Source: DATHAP01 sp963762865 (GTDB lineage: Bacteria > Actinomycetota > Actinomycetes > JACCUZ01). Taken from it: a DNA stretch of 64,000 nt. Position numbers and translations under genes: made by a program. Below, one piece after another: positions 17,628 to 27,226 of the stretch. Under the pieces are notes generated by a model. That model was given only the letters and a program-made list of their open reading frames with translations, was not told where the DNA came from and did not search any database. The DNA is taken from positions 248,001 through 312,000 of the forward strand of contig CAVXNC010000003.1 in assembly GCA_963762865.1 (NCBI GenBank). The letters are read 5' to 3'. The number at the start of each line of letters is the position of its first letter. Within the stretch, counting starts at the first letter, position 1.

Positions 17628-20600
17628 ATGCCTCGGATGTCCGCCCGACGGGCTGCCGGTCATGCGCGCGACCGGTCGGCCCGCGCTGCGGCGTCCCGGG
17701 CCGCCTCCGGGGCCGCGCTGCCGTCTTGGGCATCCGTCGGAGCGGGGACGGCACTGGGTTTCGCGGTGGTCGCAGCAGCGGCAGCCCTGGCCGTGGTGGT
17801 CGTGCCCGACGGGTCGTTACGGACCGCGACCGAACTGATGGTGGCCGCGGCCGCCCCACTGGCCGTCCTTGCGGGCGTACGCCTGAACAAGCCCGACAGC
17901 CGACGCCCGTGGTGGCTGCTCGCCGCCGCGCTCACCGTGTTCCTCGCCGCGAGCGCTGGCCAGTCTCGTCGCCGACTGGGCCGACGACGTGCGGCTGGCG
18001 GGCTACCCCCTGCTGCTCGCAGCGCTGGCCGCGGTGCACCAGGCACGCCGATCCGGGCCGAGCTGGCCCGGCCTGGTCGACTCATCGGTGGTCGCGACGA
18101 CGGCGGCGCTGGGCTACTGGGTCTTCGTGGTCGACCTGGACGGTGCCGACCGCCGCTCGACGGCGGTACAGCTCGGCTTCCTGGTCGGTGACGTCCTGCT
18201 ACTCGCCCTCGTGACCCGGCTGGTCGTCGACGACGTGCAGAGCCCCGCCTTTGCCTTTGTGGCGGCGGGTAGCGGCGTCCTGGTCGGGACCGATGTCGCG
18301 GTGCTGCTCACCGCAGACCCGTCGCAGGGCCTGGCGCCGGCGTGGGCCCATGCGGCCTGGCTGCTCGCCGCTGCGCTGGCCGGCGCTGCCGCGCTGCACC
18401 CGTCGATGCGCACGATGACTGATGCGACGCCTCCCCGCGAGGAGCCCGGCGTCGCCATGGTCCGGCTCGTGCTGCTCGGTTCGGTGCTCCTGCTCCCGCC
18501 GCTGACCATCGGCCTGCAGGCCGTGCGCGGCGACTCCGAGGACTTCGCTGTGCTCGTCTTCGGCATGGTGCTGCTGATGTTGCTCGTCCTGATCCGCGTG
18601 GGGCTGCTGATGAAGTCGGTCGCTCTCACCGCTGAGCGCGAGCGGACCCTGCGTTCGGCGGCCGCTGCCTTCGTCGCCGGTGGCGACCGCCGGGGCGTGC
18701 ACGCGGCTGCGCTCGACGCGGTGGACCTGCTGCTCGGGAGCACGGTGGTCGTCAGCCGGATCGTCGACCTCGCTGCCGTCAGCAACGAGCCCGGCGACGA
18801 GGTGGTCGTCACCGCAGGCGGTCGCCGGGCGCAGACCGCGGGCAAGCCGGTTGCCCACCCCCTTCTTCGCGCCGTGGAAGCCGCCGAGCCGGGCTGGCCG
18901 CGAGTCGAGGCGCTGGACCGTGACCTGACCGCGCGTCTCGACCTGCGCGGCCGTCGCGGTCACCTCGTGGTCCGCCGGGTCGCGGTGCACGACGAGCTGC
19001 TCGCTCTGGTGCTGGTCGTCACCGCCACACCGCCGGACCACGGGACGCTCGAGACTCTCGACACGCTGGCCGCCCAGCTGGGTCTGGCCCTGGAGTCCCA
19101 GACGCTGAGCGCCGAGCTGCACCTGCGGCAGGGCGAGGCGCGGTTCCGCGCCCTCGTGCAGAACTCCTCCGACGCGATCCTGCTCGTCGACCGGTCAGCA
19201 CTGGTGACCTACCAGAGCACCTCCGCGGAGCGCATCCTCGGCTACCCGACGGACGCGCTGCTGGGCTTCGGGCTCGAGGACCTCAGCGACCCGACGGACC
19301 TGCTCCGACTGCAGTCGCAGCTGACCGAGGTGCTGGCCCGGCCCGGACTCAGCCGCCGCCTCGAGCTGCGGCTGCGCCGCCAGGACGGCGCGTTCGTGGA
19401 CGTCGAAGCAGTGCTCAACAACCTGCAGGCCGACCCGAGCGTCGGCGCGACCCTGGTCACCATCCGTGACATCAGCGAGCGGAAGCGCTTCGAGCTCACG
19501 CTGACCCACCAGGCGTTCCACGACGAGCTCACCGGGCTGGCCAACCGCGCGCTCTTCACCGACCGCGTCGCGCACGCCCTGCGCCGGCGGGGCCGCGACG
19601 GCCTCGCGATGGCGGTCCTGCTGCTCGACCTGGACGACTTCAAGACCATCAACGACAGCCTCGGCCACGCCGCCGGCGACGCACTGCTGCGCGCCGTGTC
19701 CGGCCGGCTCGAAGGCCTGCTCCGACCCGGCGACACGACCGCGCGGCTCGGCGGCGACGAGTTCGCGATGCTGCTCGCCGACCTGCCGGCCGAGGAAGCG
19801 GCGGTCGTCGCGGTCGAGCGCATCCTCGCGACGCTTGCCCAGCCGATGGTCATCGACGGCCGCGAGGTCTTCGCCCACGCGAGCATCGGCGTCGCCTTCG
19901 CCGGCCCGGAGACGGAGGACCCGGAGGAGCTGGTCCGCAACGCCGATGCCGCGATGTACGTCGTCAAGACGGACGGCAAGGGCCGCTACGCCATCTTCGA
20001 GTCGCACATGCATGCCGCCGCGGTGCACCGGCTCGACCTTCGGGCGGGCTTGCAGCGCGCGCTGGACAACGACGAGTTCGTGCTGCACTACCAGCCGATC
20101 GTGTCGATGGAGACCGGACGGCTTGTCGGGCTCGAGGCGTTGGTGCGGTGGGAGCACCCGCAGCGTGGGCTGATGGCCCCGGACTCCTTCATCCCGCTCG
20201 CCGAGGAGACGGGGCTCGTCGTGCCGCTCGGGCTGTGGGTGCTCCAGGACGCCTGCCGGCAGATGGCGGAGTGGAGCGTCCTGCACCCGCTGGTCACCGT
20301 CAGCGTCAACGTCTCGCAGCGGCAGCTGCGTCGACCCGACTTCGAGCAGGATGTCGACCGGGTCCTGCGGGAGTCCGGCGTCGAGCCCGGCCGGGTCAAC
20401 CTCGAGATCACCGAGAGCGCGGTCATGACGGACGTGGAGTCGACGATCCAGCGGCTCCAGGAGCTCAAGGCGCTGGGCGTGCGCATCGCGGTCGACGACT
20501 TCGGCACGGGCTACTCGTCCTTCAGCTGGCTGCGCCAGCTCCCGGTCGACGTCCTGAAGATCGACAAGGAGTTCGTCGGCGAGCTCGGTCACCGCGAGCA

Positions 20601-20814
20601 GAGCGGCTTCCTGGTCGCCACGATCATCGACCTCGCGCACAACCTCGGGCTGCGCACCGTCGCGGAGGGCATCGAGCGCACGGCACAGCTGGACCGGCTC
20701 CGCGACATGCACTGCGACCTCGGGCAGGGCTTCCACCTCGGGCGCCCGATGACTGCCCGTGCCGTCGTCGACCTGCTGGTCGTCGAGGGTGCCCGGCACT
20801 CGCAGACAGCCTGA
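17628..20814 (+). CDS. Membrane-associated GGDEF-EAL protein with PAS domain (c-di-GMP turnover), apparent frameshift near 17960
   Basis: From 17989 a 941-residue frame has membrane helices (~1-210), a GAF-like region (~225-375), PAS (FRALVQNSSDAILLVDRSAL, ~382 on), GGDEF (ARLGGDEFAMLL, intact) and EAL (LEALVRWEHP, intact; later VDDFGTGYSSF). Both motifs being complete, it could make and degrade cyclic di-GMP. Just upstream, another frame starting at ATG 17628 encodes more hydrophobic helices (ALGFAVVAAAAALAVVVVP; WWLLAAALTVFLAAS) and would join at SALASLVADWADD, so a missing GC or an extra base near 17955-17965 probably splits the gene. If the shift is real, translation may begin at GTG 17989. 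No dedicated signal input is obvious. Confidence 0.82.
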
Positions 20815-20826
20815 CGGGCGCCGCGC

Positions 20827-21603
20827 GTGCCGGAGCTGTCGGCGCTCGACTGGACACTGCTCGCCCTCGGCGTGGTCGCGATCGGCTTCGCCAAGACGGC
20901 GGTCAGCGGCACCGGCTCGATCGCGGTCGCGGCGTTCGCCCTGGTGCTGCCGGCCCGGGAGTCGACGGGGACGATCCTGCCGCTGTTGATCCTGGGTGAC
21001 CTCTTCGCCATCGCCTACTACCGGCAGCACACCGACTGGGGCCTCATCCGCCGTCTGGTGCCCTGGGTGGGAGTCGGCATCGTGACCGGCGCCGGCTTCG
21101 TCGCCGTCTCCGACGACACGGTCATGCGCCGGACGATCGGAGGCGTGCTGCTGGTGCTCGCCGTCGTGCAGCTGGTCACCGGTGGTGGCCGGCTGGCCCG
21201 GCTGGTCGAGGGATCTGCCGAGGGGGACGATGGCGCGCGGGCGGCCTGGGGCCACCGGCTGCTGGCGGCGGCCGCCGGTGTCGCGGCCGGCTTCGTGACG
21301 ATGGTCGCCAACGCCGCGGGCGCCGTCATGACGATCTACCTGCTGCTGTCCGGCTTGGCGATGCTGGAGTTCCTCGGGACGGCCGCCTGGTTCTTCTTCC
21401 TGGTCAACCTCGCCAAGCTGCCCTTCAGCATCGGGCTCGGGCTCGTCGCGCCGGGGTCGCTGCTGCTCGACCTGGCCCTTGCGCCGCTGGTGGCCGTCGG
21501 CGCGGTGGGCGGGGTCCTCGTGGTGCGCCGCCTGGACCAGGCGCAGTTCGAGAAGGCCGTGCTCGCGCTGGCGGCGGTGTCGGCCGTACCGCTCCTGCTG
21601 TGA
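20827..21603 (+). CDS. TauE/SafE (TSUP) family membrane protein
   Basis: A 258-residue polytopic protein with eight or so helices in two halves. The first half carries FAKTAVSGTGSIAVAAFALV and the second FVTMVANAAGAVMTIYLLLS, the internally duplicated signature of TauE/SafE permeases. Members export or import sulfite, sulfoacetate or other organosulfur anions; the substrate is not evident. GTG 20827 follows the GGDEF-EAL stop by 12 bp, so the two may be co-transcribed. Confidence 0.85.
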   Translation: MPELSALDWTLLALGVVAIGFAKTAVSGTGSIAVAAFALVLPARESTGTILPLLILGDLFAIAYYRQHTDWGLIRRLVPWVGVGIVTGAGFVAVSDDTVMRRTIGGVLLVLAVVQLVTGGGRLARLVEGSAEGDDGARAAWGHRLLAAAAGVAAGFVTMVANAAGAVMTIYLLLSGLAMLEFLGTAAWFFFLVNLAKLPFSIGLGLVAPGSLLLDLALAPLVAVGAVGGVLVVRRLDQAQFEKAVLALAAVSAVPLLL

Positions 21604-21661
21604 CGACCCGCCGCCAGCGGGCCGCAAGGCGATCGCAAGCCCGGCGGTGTTCGATGTGGCC

Positions 21662-22117
21662 GTGACCGACCAGCAGACGTCAGCCCTCGACTCGCCCGAC
21701 GACACCTCGGTGCCCCCGGACCGCGCCGTGCTGGCGGCAGTGGGTGCCGTCACCGTTGTCTCGCTGGCCGGGGCCGCGGTCTCCGTGGCCGGCGACCTCA
21801 GCCCCAGCTACCTTGACGCGCTCGGGCCCGACGGCCACCTCTCGGTGCCCCTCCCGATGACCGCCTTCCAGGTGGTGACCGCGGTGCTCGCTGCCGGCAC
21901 CCACCGGCGGCGCGCGCTGGTCGGTGCCGCCTTGCTCACCGCGGCCGTGACGGTGGCGGTCGTGTCCGGCATGTTCGACGGCGGCTACGCCGACGACCGG
22001 CTCACCGGCGGCCAGCGTGCCGTCCAGGCCGTGCTGATCGCCGGTCTGGTCGGTGTGGGGGCCACGGCGGGTCGGCGATTCGTGCGGGTCCTGCGGTTCC
22101 CGGCACGCGACCGCTAG
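21662..22117 (+). CDS. Hypothetical four-helix membrane protein
   Basis: About 151 residues with no recognised family. Four hydrophobic segments are visible: AAVGAVTVVSLAGAAVSVAG, MTAFQVVTAVLAAGTH, ALVGAALLTAAVTVAVVSGM and AVQAVLIAGLVGVGATAG. The arrangement resembles small uncharacterised actinobacterial membrane proteins. GTG 21662 is chosen; GTG 21656 is possible, and neither has a strong ribosome-binding site. Its stop overlaps that of the convergent DedA gene by 4 bp. Confidence 0.55.
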   Translation: MTDQQTSALDSPDDTSVPPDRAVLAAVGAVTVVSLAGAAVSVAGDLSPSYLDALGPDGHLSVPLPMTAFQVVTAVLAAGTHRRRALVGAALLTAAVTVAVVSGMFDGGYADDRLTGGQRAVQAVLIAGLVGVGATAGRRFVRVLRFPARDR

Positions 22118-22776
22118 CGCTGGGCCAGCTGCCCCTCGCGCTGCCGGTCGGTGCGGCGGTGCTTCGCCCGGCGGAGGACCGCGACCACGATCCCGAGCGC
22201 GATGAGGGCGTACATGCCGTAGTTGATCGGGTCGCTGTACTTCTCCACCGACGTCCACCGGCTGCCGAGCTGGTGGCCGAGCAGGACGAGCACCGCGTTG
22301 TAGGCCGCGCTGCCCAGCGTCGTGTAGGCGAGGAAGGGGAGCAGCGGCATCCGCGAGACACCGGCGGGGATCGAGATGAGGGACCGGACACCCGGCACCA
22401 GCCGGCCGGCGAGCACCGCCGTGCGCCCGTGCCGGTCGAACCACGCCTGCGCGCGGTCGACGTCGTCGGCGTCCATCAGCGGCGTGCGCTCGGCGATCCG
22501 ACGCAGCCGCTCGCGGCCCATCGCGGCACCGGCCCAGTAGAGGACCAGAGCGCCGACCACCGAGCCGACGGTGGCGGCGACGAGGACCGCGGCAAGCGAG
22601 AGCTTGCCCTGGCCGGCGAGGAACCCGGCGAGCGGCAGGATGACTTCGCTGGGCAGCGGCGGGAAGACGTTCTCGAGCGCGACGAGGGCCGCGACGCCGA
22701 CGGCTCCCATGGCCTGGATGACGTCGAGGACCCAGCCGGCCAGGCCGCTGAGGTCGGTCACGAGGGGCGCCGGCAC
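22114..22776 (-). CDS. DedA family membrane protein
   Basis: A 220-residue SNARE-associated/DedA protein. Typical motifs are ENVFPPLPSEVILPLAGFLA (~33-52), GAMG-like AAMGRERLRRIAERTPLMD, FDRHGRTAVLAGRLVPGVRS with the essential basic residues, and IPAGVSRMPLLPFL. DedA proteins act in lipid-carrier recycling across the inner membrane, and several recycle undecaprenyl phosphate. The C-terminus is basic (RRAKHRRTDRQREGQ). GTG 22776 is used; GTG 22761 is an alternative. The long open frame upstream is antisense to no other gene but loses DedA similarity. Confidence 0.87.
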   Translation of the reverse strand: MPAPLVTDLSGLAGWVLDVIQAMGAVGVAALVALENVFPPLPSEVILPLAGFLAGQGKLSLAAVLVAATVGSVVGALVLYWAGAAMGRERLRRIAERTPLMDADDVDRAQAWFDRHGRTAVLAGRLVPGVRSLISIPAGVSRMPLLPFLAYTTLGSAAYNAVLVLLGHQLGSRWTSVEKYSDPINYGMYALIALGIVVAVLRRAKHRRTDRQREGQLAQR

Positions 22777-22814
22777 GTCCCAGTCGTGCCCCCTCGCAGT
22801 TGGTCTAGTCGCGA

Positions 22815-23831
22815 CTACGGGGTCCGGGTGGCCCCGCTGTCGGCGCTGACCCGCAGCGACGAGGTGTCGACCGCCTCGAAGGCCGAGGCCGGGATCGACT
22901 TCAGCTCGTCGAGCAGACCGGTCGGCCACTTCGACGACGCGGTGCCCTGGAAGTACCACGGCGACCCGTTGTCCGCGAGCACCAGCCCGTGGCGCTTCAT
23001 CGCGGCCAGCACGACCTTGGTGTCGGCGCGCAGCCCGGCGGAGGAGTACGACGACTTCAGCCGGAACCACGCGCCCATCGGCGGGTAGGCGGAGTTGCTC
23101 ACCGAGCCGGCGTCGTGCCGCGCCGGCCAGACGTGGCTGCGGTCGGTGACGTCGGTCGTGAAGCGGATCGCGTGGTCGACGGTGCCGTTGCGCACCTCGC
23201 CGAGACGGAGCAGACCGGGGAGGATCGGCAGGCCGGCCGCGTCCGCCGAGGTCCAGCCGTCGGGCCGCAGCGCGTTGCTGGTGAGTTTCCACGTGGCACC
23301 GGAGCCGGCGCGCCACCGGCCGGTCGACGTCTTGCGGGTCGCCCAGGTCTCGTAGAGCTTGCAGGTGCTCCTGTCGACGACGATCGCGTGCCGGTCGCCG
23401 TCGGAGGCCCGGCCGCCCTCGATCTTGGTGTCCCTGCCGAGCGGGTAGCGAACCCGGTTGCTCTCGTCGGCGTAGTCGAAGCGGACCCGGACCTTCGCGT
23501 GATCGCCCCCGACGACAGTGATGGGGATGCCGTAAGGGACCGGCTGCTCGCCGAAGGACGGTCCGAAGTCCGGGTGCAGGTCGCGGTCGGTGGACATGTT
23601 CGAGAGCCACTGCGCGCTGCGCGCGTGCACCGGCAGTCTGCTGACGTCGGCGTGCCACACGCTGCTCGCCGGGAAGACCGGGCAGGACGTGCCAGGGACG
23701 GTACGTCCGGCGCCCACCGCGGTCGAGCCACCGGCGGCCAGTGTCGACACGGACAGGGCCAGCACGGCGGCCGCGGGGAGGGCGAGCCGATGCAGCCGTG
23801 GCCGGGTGATGCGCGTCACACGCCAGATCAT
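22815..23831 (-). CDS. Secreted protein of unknown function
   Basis: A 338-residue protein with a clear Sec signal: basic N-terminus (WRVTRITRPRLHRL), hydrophobic core (ALPAAAVLALSVSTLAAGG) and a likely cleavage after VGA. The mature part has two Cys-containing segments (GTSCPVFPASS; VVDRSTCKLYETWAT) and blocks YGIPITVVGGDHAKVRVRF, DGDRHAIVVDRS, NGTVDHAIRFTT and GAWFRLKSSYSSAGL. These resemble a family of secreted bacterial proteins of undefined role, and I do not assign an activity. Start ATG 23831. It is divergent from the flavohaemoglobin with a 113-bp gap. Confidence 0.65.
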   Translation of the reverse strand: MIWRVTRITRPRLHRLALPAAAVLALSVSTLAAGGSTAVGAGRTVPGTSCPVFPASSVWHADVSRLPVHARSAQWLSNMSTDRDLHPDFGPSFGEQPVPYGIPITVVGGDHAKVRVRFDYADESNRVRYPLGRDTKIEGGRASDGDRHAIVVDRSTCKLYETWATRKTSTGRWRAGSGATWKLTSNALRPDGWTSADAAGLPILPGLLRLGEVRNGTVDHAIRFTTDVTDRSHVWPARHDAGSVSNSAYPPMGAWFRLKSSYSSAGLRADTKVVLAAMKRHGLVLADNGSPWYFQGTASSKWPTGLLDELKSIPASAFEAVDTSSLRVSADSGATRTP

Positions 23832-23944
23832 GCGCTGGGCATCGGCACGACGGACGCCTGGGGGGACCCCCCAGCAGGGTGACAGCCGGGCGGTGACACG
23901 CCCGAGAATGGGACCTTCCGGACAGGCTCGCTACCCTGACCGGC

Positions 23945-25237
23945 ATGCCGCCGCACGACGATCCGCACGCGGCGCCCCTGCCCAGCGGAGCACCACACGT
24001 GGATTCCCGGTCAGCCCTCCAGCCCGACGAGATCGCCATGCTCGACGAGAGCCTGCGCCTCCTGGGCAGCCGGACGGACCGCATGGTCGGCTACTTCTAC
24101 GCGGCGATGTTCCTCGAGGCCCCCGAGCTCCGGTCACTCTTCCCAGCGGCCATGGATCAGCAACGGGACCGGTTCTTCCGAGCGCTCACAGGTGCGGTGC
24201 GGCACTTCGCCGAGCCGGAGCGGCTGGTGCCGATGCTGCACCGGCTCGGACGCGACCACCGCAAGTTCGGCGTGCGCGCCGAGGACTACGACGTGGTGGG
24301 CCGTGCGCTGATCTCCACCCTTCAGCGCTTCGGCGACGACATCTGGGTGCCAGAGCTCGAGCAGGCGTGGCAGCGGGCCTACGCCTTGATGGCGGACACC
24401 ATGCTCGATGGCGCCCGCGAGGCTGCGACCACCCAGCCGGCCTGGTGGCGCGGCGAGATCGTCGCCCACGAGCGACGGGCGCCCGACCTCGCCCTGCTCG
24501 TCATCCGGCCCGACCGGCCTTATGACTACGAGCCCGGTCAGTACGCCAGCATCGAGACCCCCTACCGGCCACGGTCCTGGCGGACGTACTCGATGGCGAC
24601 CGCTCCGAGCCCGGACGGCCTCCTCGAGTTCCACGTCCGCGCCCTCGACAACGGCTGGGTCAGCGGGCCGCTCGTGTGGCGCGCACAGGTCGGCGACGTC
24701 CTCCGACTCGGAGCACCCCAGGGTGAGATGCGTGTCGACCAGCAGTCCGGACGCGACATCCTGGCTGTGGCCGGCGGCACCGGCCTGGCGCCGATCAAGT
24801 CGATCATCGACGGCATGACCAGGTGGAACACCAGCCGAAGCGTCACGCTCTACTTCGGTGTCCGGCACACCCGCGACCTCTACGACATGGCGGCGCTGCA
24901 CCGCATGTCGGCGCTGAACTCGTGGTTCTCGGTCGTCCCGGTCGTCTCCGACGACCCGGGCTTCGCCGGCGAGCAGGGGCTGCTGCCGGACGTGCTCGCG
25001 CGGCAGGGCTACTGGGCCGAGCGCGACGTGCTGGTCTGCGGCTCACCGGCCATGACCCGGGTGACGCACGACCGGCTGGTGTCCCTCGGCGTCCCCGCCG
25101 ACCGCATCGGCTATGACGTCGTGGGCGACGCGCACCCGGCCGCGGCCGAGGTCATCGACCTGCGGGATCACCAGCGCGGGACGCTGCGCAGGAGGGACCC
25201 GGGCTCCTCCGACCGCATGGGTCGTTCGAACCGGTAA
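23945..25237 (+). CDS. Flavohaemoglobin-like protein (globin + FAD/NAD reductase)
   Basis: A 430-residue fusion. The globin domain (~25-160) has YFYAAMF with a B10-type Tyr, MDQQRDRFFRAL with a candidate E7 Gln, and LGRDHRKFGV with the proximal His. The reductase follows: FAD-binding RTYSMA (~218), VAGGTGLAPIKSIIDG for NAD(P) and the terminal DVLVCGSPAMTRVTHDRL. The order matches Hmp-type flavohaemoglobins, which oxidise NO to nitrate using NAD(P)H and O2. The C-terminal ~35 residues (IDLRDHQRGTLRRRDPG) are an extension. TACCCT 7 nt before ATG suggests a leaderless or very short leader. No NsrR or NorR gene is adjacent. Confidence 0.85.
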   Translation: MPPHDDPHAAPLPSGAPHVDSRSALQPDEIAMLDESLRLLGSRTDRMVGYFYAAMFLEAPELRSLFPAAMDQQRDRFFRALTGAVRHFAEPERLVPMLHRLGRDHRKFGVRAEDYDVVGRALISTLQRFGDDIWVPELEQAWQRAYALMADTMLDGAREAATTQPAWWRGEIVAHERRAPDLALLVIRPDRPYDYEPGQYASIETPYRPRSWRTYSMATAPSPDGLLEFHVRALDNGWVSGPLVWRAQVGDVLRLGAPQGEMRVDQQSGRDILAVAGGTGLAPIKSIIDGMTRWNTSRSVTLYFGVRHTRDLYDMAALHRMSALNSWFSVVPVVSDDPGFAGEQGLLPDVLARQGYWAERDVLVCGSPAMTRVTHDRLVSLGVPADRIGYDVVGDAHPAAAEVIDLRDHQRGTLRRRDPGSSDRMGRSNR

Positions 25238-25252
25238 CCCGGCCCCGCGCCG

Positions 25253-25319
25253 GTTTGCGACATTCCTGCCCCCGACACGCCGACCGGACGGCGTGTCGGC
25301 CCCGCCTCATGTCGCAAAC
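25253..25319. repeat. Nested intergenic palindrome
   Basis: Outer arms GTTTGCGACAT (25253-25263) and ATGTCGCAAAC (25309-25319) enclose an inner perfect stem CCGACACGCCG (25272-25282) / CGGCGTGTCGG (25289-25299) with a 6-nt loop. It has no T-run. It lies between the flavohaemoglobin stop and tRNA-Ser(GCT) and could be a REP-like element, or a terminator of unusual form. The remaining ~95 bp before the tRNA show nothing else. Confidence 0.75.
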
Positions 25320-25416
25320 GACCTTGCGCACGGTGGGGGCGGCTGCTGGTGTGACTGCTTTGCCCGGCCTGTCGGGCGGCAGGTAACCTGTGCGGCGCGC
25401 CGGGCGACCGGCGCGG

Positions 25417-25507
25417 GGAGGCGTCGCCTAGTCCGGTCTATGGCGCCGCACTGCTAATGCGGTTTGGGGCTTCAACCCCATCGAGGGTTCAAATCCCTCC
25501 GCCTCCG
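25417..25507 (+). tRNA. tRNA-Ser(GCT)
   Basis: A 91-nt class II tRNA. The acceptor stem GGAGGCG pairs with CGCCTCC before discriminator G, the anticodon loop CTGCTAA carries GCT, there is a long variable arm, and the T-arm is GAGGG-TTCAAAT-CCCTC. CCA is not encoded. Confidence 0.96.
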
Positions 25508-25620
25508 CTCACGGATCCCCAGCAATCTGCGGGTCTCAGTCGAGTGCCCAGGTCGTGAGGTCTTGACCGAGGGTCGACAGCACCGGCACCGAGGCGGAGA
25601 CGATGACCGAGGCCACGACC

Positions 25621-25652
25621 GGGGCCGGGCCGGCCGACTGCCGGCCGGCCCC
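25621..25652. terminator. GC-rich hairpin between tRNA-Ser and the CNB gene
   Basis: GGGGCCGGGCCGGC and GCCGGCCGGCCCC pair with a single bulged G around a short loop. It sits 12 bp beyond the stop of the minus-strand gene at 25664-26065 and after tRNA-Ser, so it could stop transcription from both sides. There is no T-run. Confidence 0.5.
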
Positions 25653-25663
25653 CTGACCAGGAG

Positions 25664-26065
25664 TCAGTGCCCGGTGCGGGCCTGGACGAGTCGGGCGGCG
25701 ATCTCGCGGAGGAGCGCGCGCGAGAAGGACGGCTCGGTCTCCAGCAGGTGTTCGAACATGTCGCGCGGGACGGCGATGACGCGGGCGTCCGTCACGGCGC
25801 GGACCCGGGCGATGCGCGGGGAGTCGGGGACCAGGAGGGCGAGCTCGCCGAAGAAGTCGTCGCGGCCCATCTCGATGTGCAGGTCACCGCGCTCGACGAC
25901 GACGGTGCCGTCGAGGACGACGAACATGCCGCCGCCGTGGTCGCCGGCCTGCGCCAGGACCTGGCCGGCGGGCACCTCCGTCACGCCGCTGGCAGCGATG
26001 GCAGCGGCAGACGCATCGGAGACCTGGGCGAAGAGAGTCAGGGCCCGGATCTCGGTGTCAGCCAT
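25664..26065 (-). CDS. Cyclic nucleotide-binding domain protein (no HTH)
   Basis: A 133-residue single CNB (Crp/Fnr cap) domain: TLFAQVSDASAAAIAASGVT, GGGMFVVLDGTVVVERGD and the phosphate-binding cassette region GRDDFFGELALLVPDSPRIA, where FGELAL-x6-R is the classical pattern. There is no DNA-binding domain, so it is a small sensor or adaptor rather than a transcription factor. ATG 26065 starts the domain cleanly; the longer frame to 26218 overlaps the divergent gene. The cAMP or cGMP ligand is inferred from the motif. Confidence 0.8.
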   Translation of the reverse strand: MADTEIRALTLFAQVSDASAAAIAASGVTEVPAGQVLAQAGDHGGGMFVVLDGTVVVERGDLHIEMGRDDFFGELALLVPDSPRIARVRAVTDARVIAVPRDMFEHLLETEPSFSRALLREIAARLVQARTGH

Positions 26066-26098
26066 GGCGCCTGTTGTACCAGGTTGCGTCGAGTCGGC

Positions 26099-26896
26099 AT
26101 GAGGTCTCACGGTGAACGCGCACGCGCCGCGGTCGAGCGGCACCTGCCGTCGCTGTCCGCGTCCGGGCTGACCCGGGTGGGCGGCGGGCTGGACAACACG
26201 GTCTACCGCCTCGGCCACCTTGCCGTCCGCGTCGGTGACCCAGCCGCGGTCGGCAGGGAGGCCGATCTGTTGCGCGTCCTCGTCGGGCGCGATCTCGGTT
26301 GCGAGGTGCCCGTCCCGGAGCTCGTCGATGACATCGAGGGAGTCCTTGCCTACCGCTGGCTGCCCGGGATGACGCTGCTGGGTCGTCGTGCGTCGCTAGA
26401 CCTCGCCGACGCGGTCGGTGCGTCCCTGCGCCGCCTGCACGCCGTGGACGTCACTGAGCTCGCCGCCCTCCCGCACGAGGGTGACGACCTGACGCCCTGG
26501 CTCGACGACCTCACCGGCCCGGACCGGCTGCTCGCGACCCTGCGCGAAGCGGTGCCCGCACCCGGCCCGCACCGGGTGCTCGTCCACAACGACCTTGGTG
26601 CCGAGCACCTGCTCGAGGCGGCCGGCGCGCTCACCGGCGTCATCGACTGGACCGACGCGGCTGTCTCGGACCCGGCGGTCGACTTCGGCCGCCTGCTGCG
26701 GGACTTCGGCCCGACGTTCACCGACAGGGCGGTGGCCGCCTATGGCGGTCCCACCGACCCCGGGTTCCGGGACCGGGTCCTCTTCGTCGCGCGGTGCGCG
26801 GCTCTCGAGGACCTGGCGTACGGCGCGCAGCCCGGCCGGGAGGCCTACCGCAGTGCGGCGTCGGCCAGTCTGGCCTGGCTGTTCCCCGCGGGGTGA
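26099..26896 (+). CDS. Aminoglycoside phosphotransferase-fold kinase (APH family)
   Basis: A 265-residue small-molecule kinase. GGGLDNTVYRLGHLAVRVGD is the nucleotide-binding N-lobe with the invariant-type basic residue. The catalytic loop is VLVHNDLGAEHLL (Asp ~165) and the metal-binding motif is GVIDWTDAAVSDPAVDFG. These are the APH/choline-kinase landmarks, with the loop Asn replaced as in many environmental homologues. It phosphorylates an unknown hydroxylated substrate; there is no context pointing to antibiotic resistance. ATG 26099 is 33 bp from the divergent CNB gene start. Confidence 0.78.
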   Translation: MRSHGERARAAVERHLPSLSASGLTRVGGGLDNTVYRLGHLAVRVGDPAAVGREADLLRVLVGRDLGCEVPVPELVDDIEGVLAYRWLPGMTLLGRRASLDLADAVGASLRRLHAVDVTELAALPHEGDDLTPWLDDLTGPDRLLATLREAVPAPGPHRVLVHNDLGAEHLLEAAGALTGVIDWTDAAVSDPAVDFGRLLRDFGPTFTDRAVAAYGGPTDPGFRDRVLFVARCAALEDLAYGAQPGREAYRSAASASLAWLFPAG

Positions 26897-26926
26897 CCGG
26901 CCGGGCCGGCGACCCCGCGGGGTGCC

Positions 26927-27112
26927 TCAGGCGAGGGCCGGGCGGCCCGTGCCGCGCAGCCACCAGGCGGGCCGCCGGCGGGGCGTCTTGTACGGCTCCC
27001 GCGCGGGCAGCTCCTTGGCCTTGCGGGCCAAGGCCGCGTCGCGCAGCAGGTCGGAGATGTGCTCGCCGGCGAGCGCGCCGGTGAGCGAGGAGTGGTAGGC
27101 GGTGCTGGTCAT
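26927..27112 (-). CDS. Small hypothetical protein (61 aa) with conserved 93-nt leader
   Basis: A 61-residue basic protein containing SLTGALAGEHISDLLRDAA, a run of Lys/Arg (ARKAKELPAREPYKTPRRRP) and a terminal WWLRGTGRPA. No signal peptide or transmembrane helix is evident, and no family is recognised. AGGAG lies 6 nt before ATG. Its leader (27134-27226) matches those of two exported proteins at 47.4 and 48.3 kb, implying shared regulation. It follows the PspC gene stop by 114 bp on the same strand. Confidence 0.62.
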   Translation of the reverse strand: MTSTAYHSSLTGALAGEHISDLLRDAALARKAKELPAREPYKTPRRRPAWWLRGTGRPALA

Positions 27113-27133
27113 GGCGGGCTCCTGGGTGCGGGT

Positions 27134-27226
27134 GACCCCGCTCGTCGGGGTCTGGTCCCACCGTCCGCCGGTGAGCCCGTCCGCACATCGGGAGGAGTGC
27201 CTACCTTGTGCGACCGGAGGCCTTAG
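27134..27226 (-). promoter_or_regulatory. Conserved 93-nt leader element, copy 1
   Basis: On the minus strand: CTAAGG (27226-27221), CCCGATGTG ending exactly at position 43 (27184), a 31-nt gap, then the hairpin GACCCCG-ACGAG-CGGGGTC (27152-27134). The same parts with the same spacing occur at 47435-47527 and 48354-48446. It begins directly after the PspC stop codon. Confidence 0.7.

Noticed and set aside
27134..27226. Cyclic-di-GMP or cyclic-di-AMP riboswitch reading of the conserved leader
   Set aside because: The conserved cores of those riboswitches are absent; only a short hairpin and the CTAAGG/CCCGATGTG blocks are shared.
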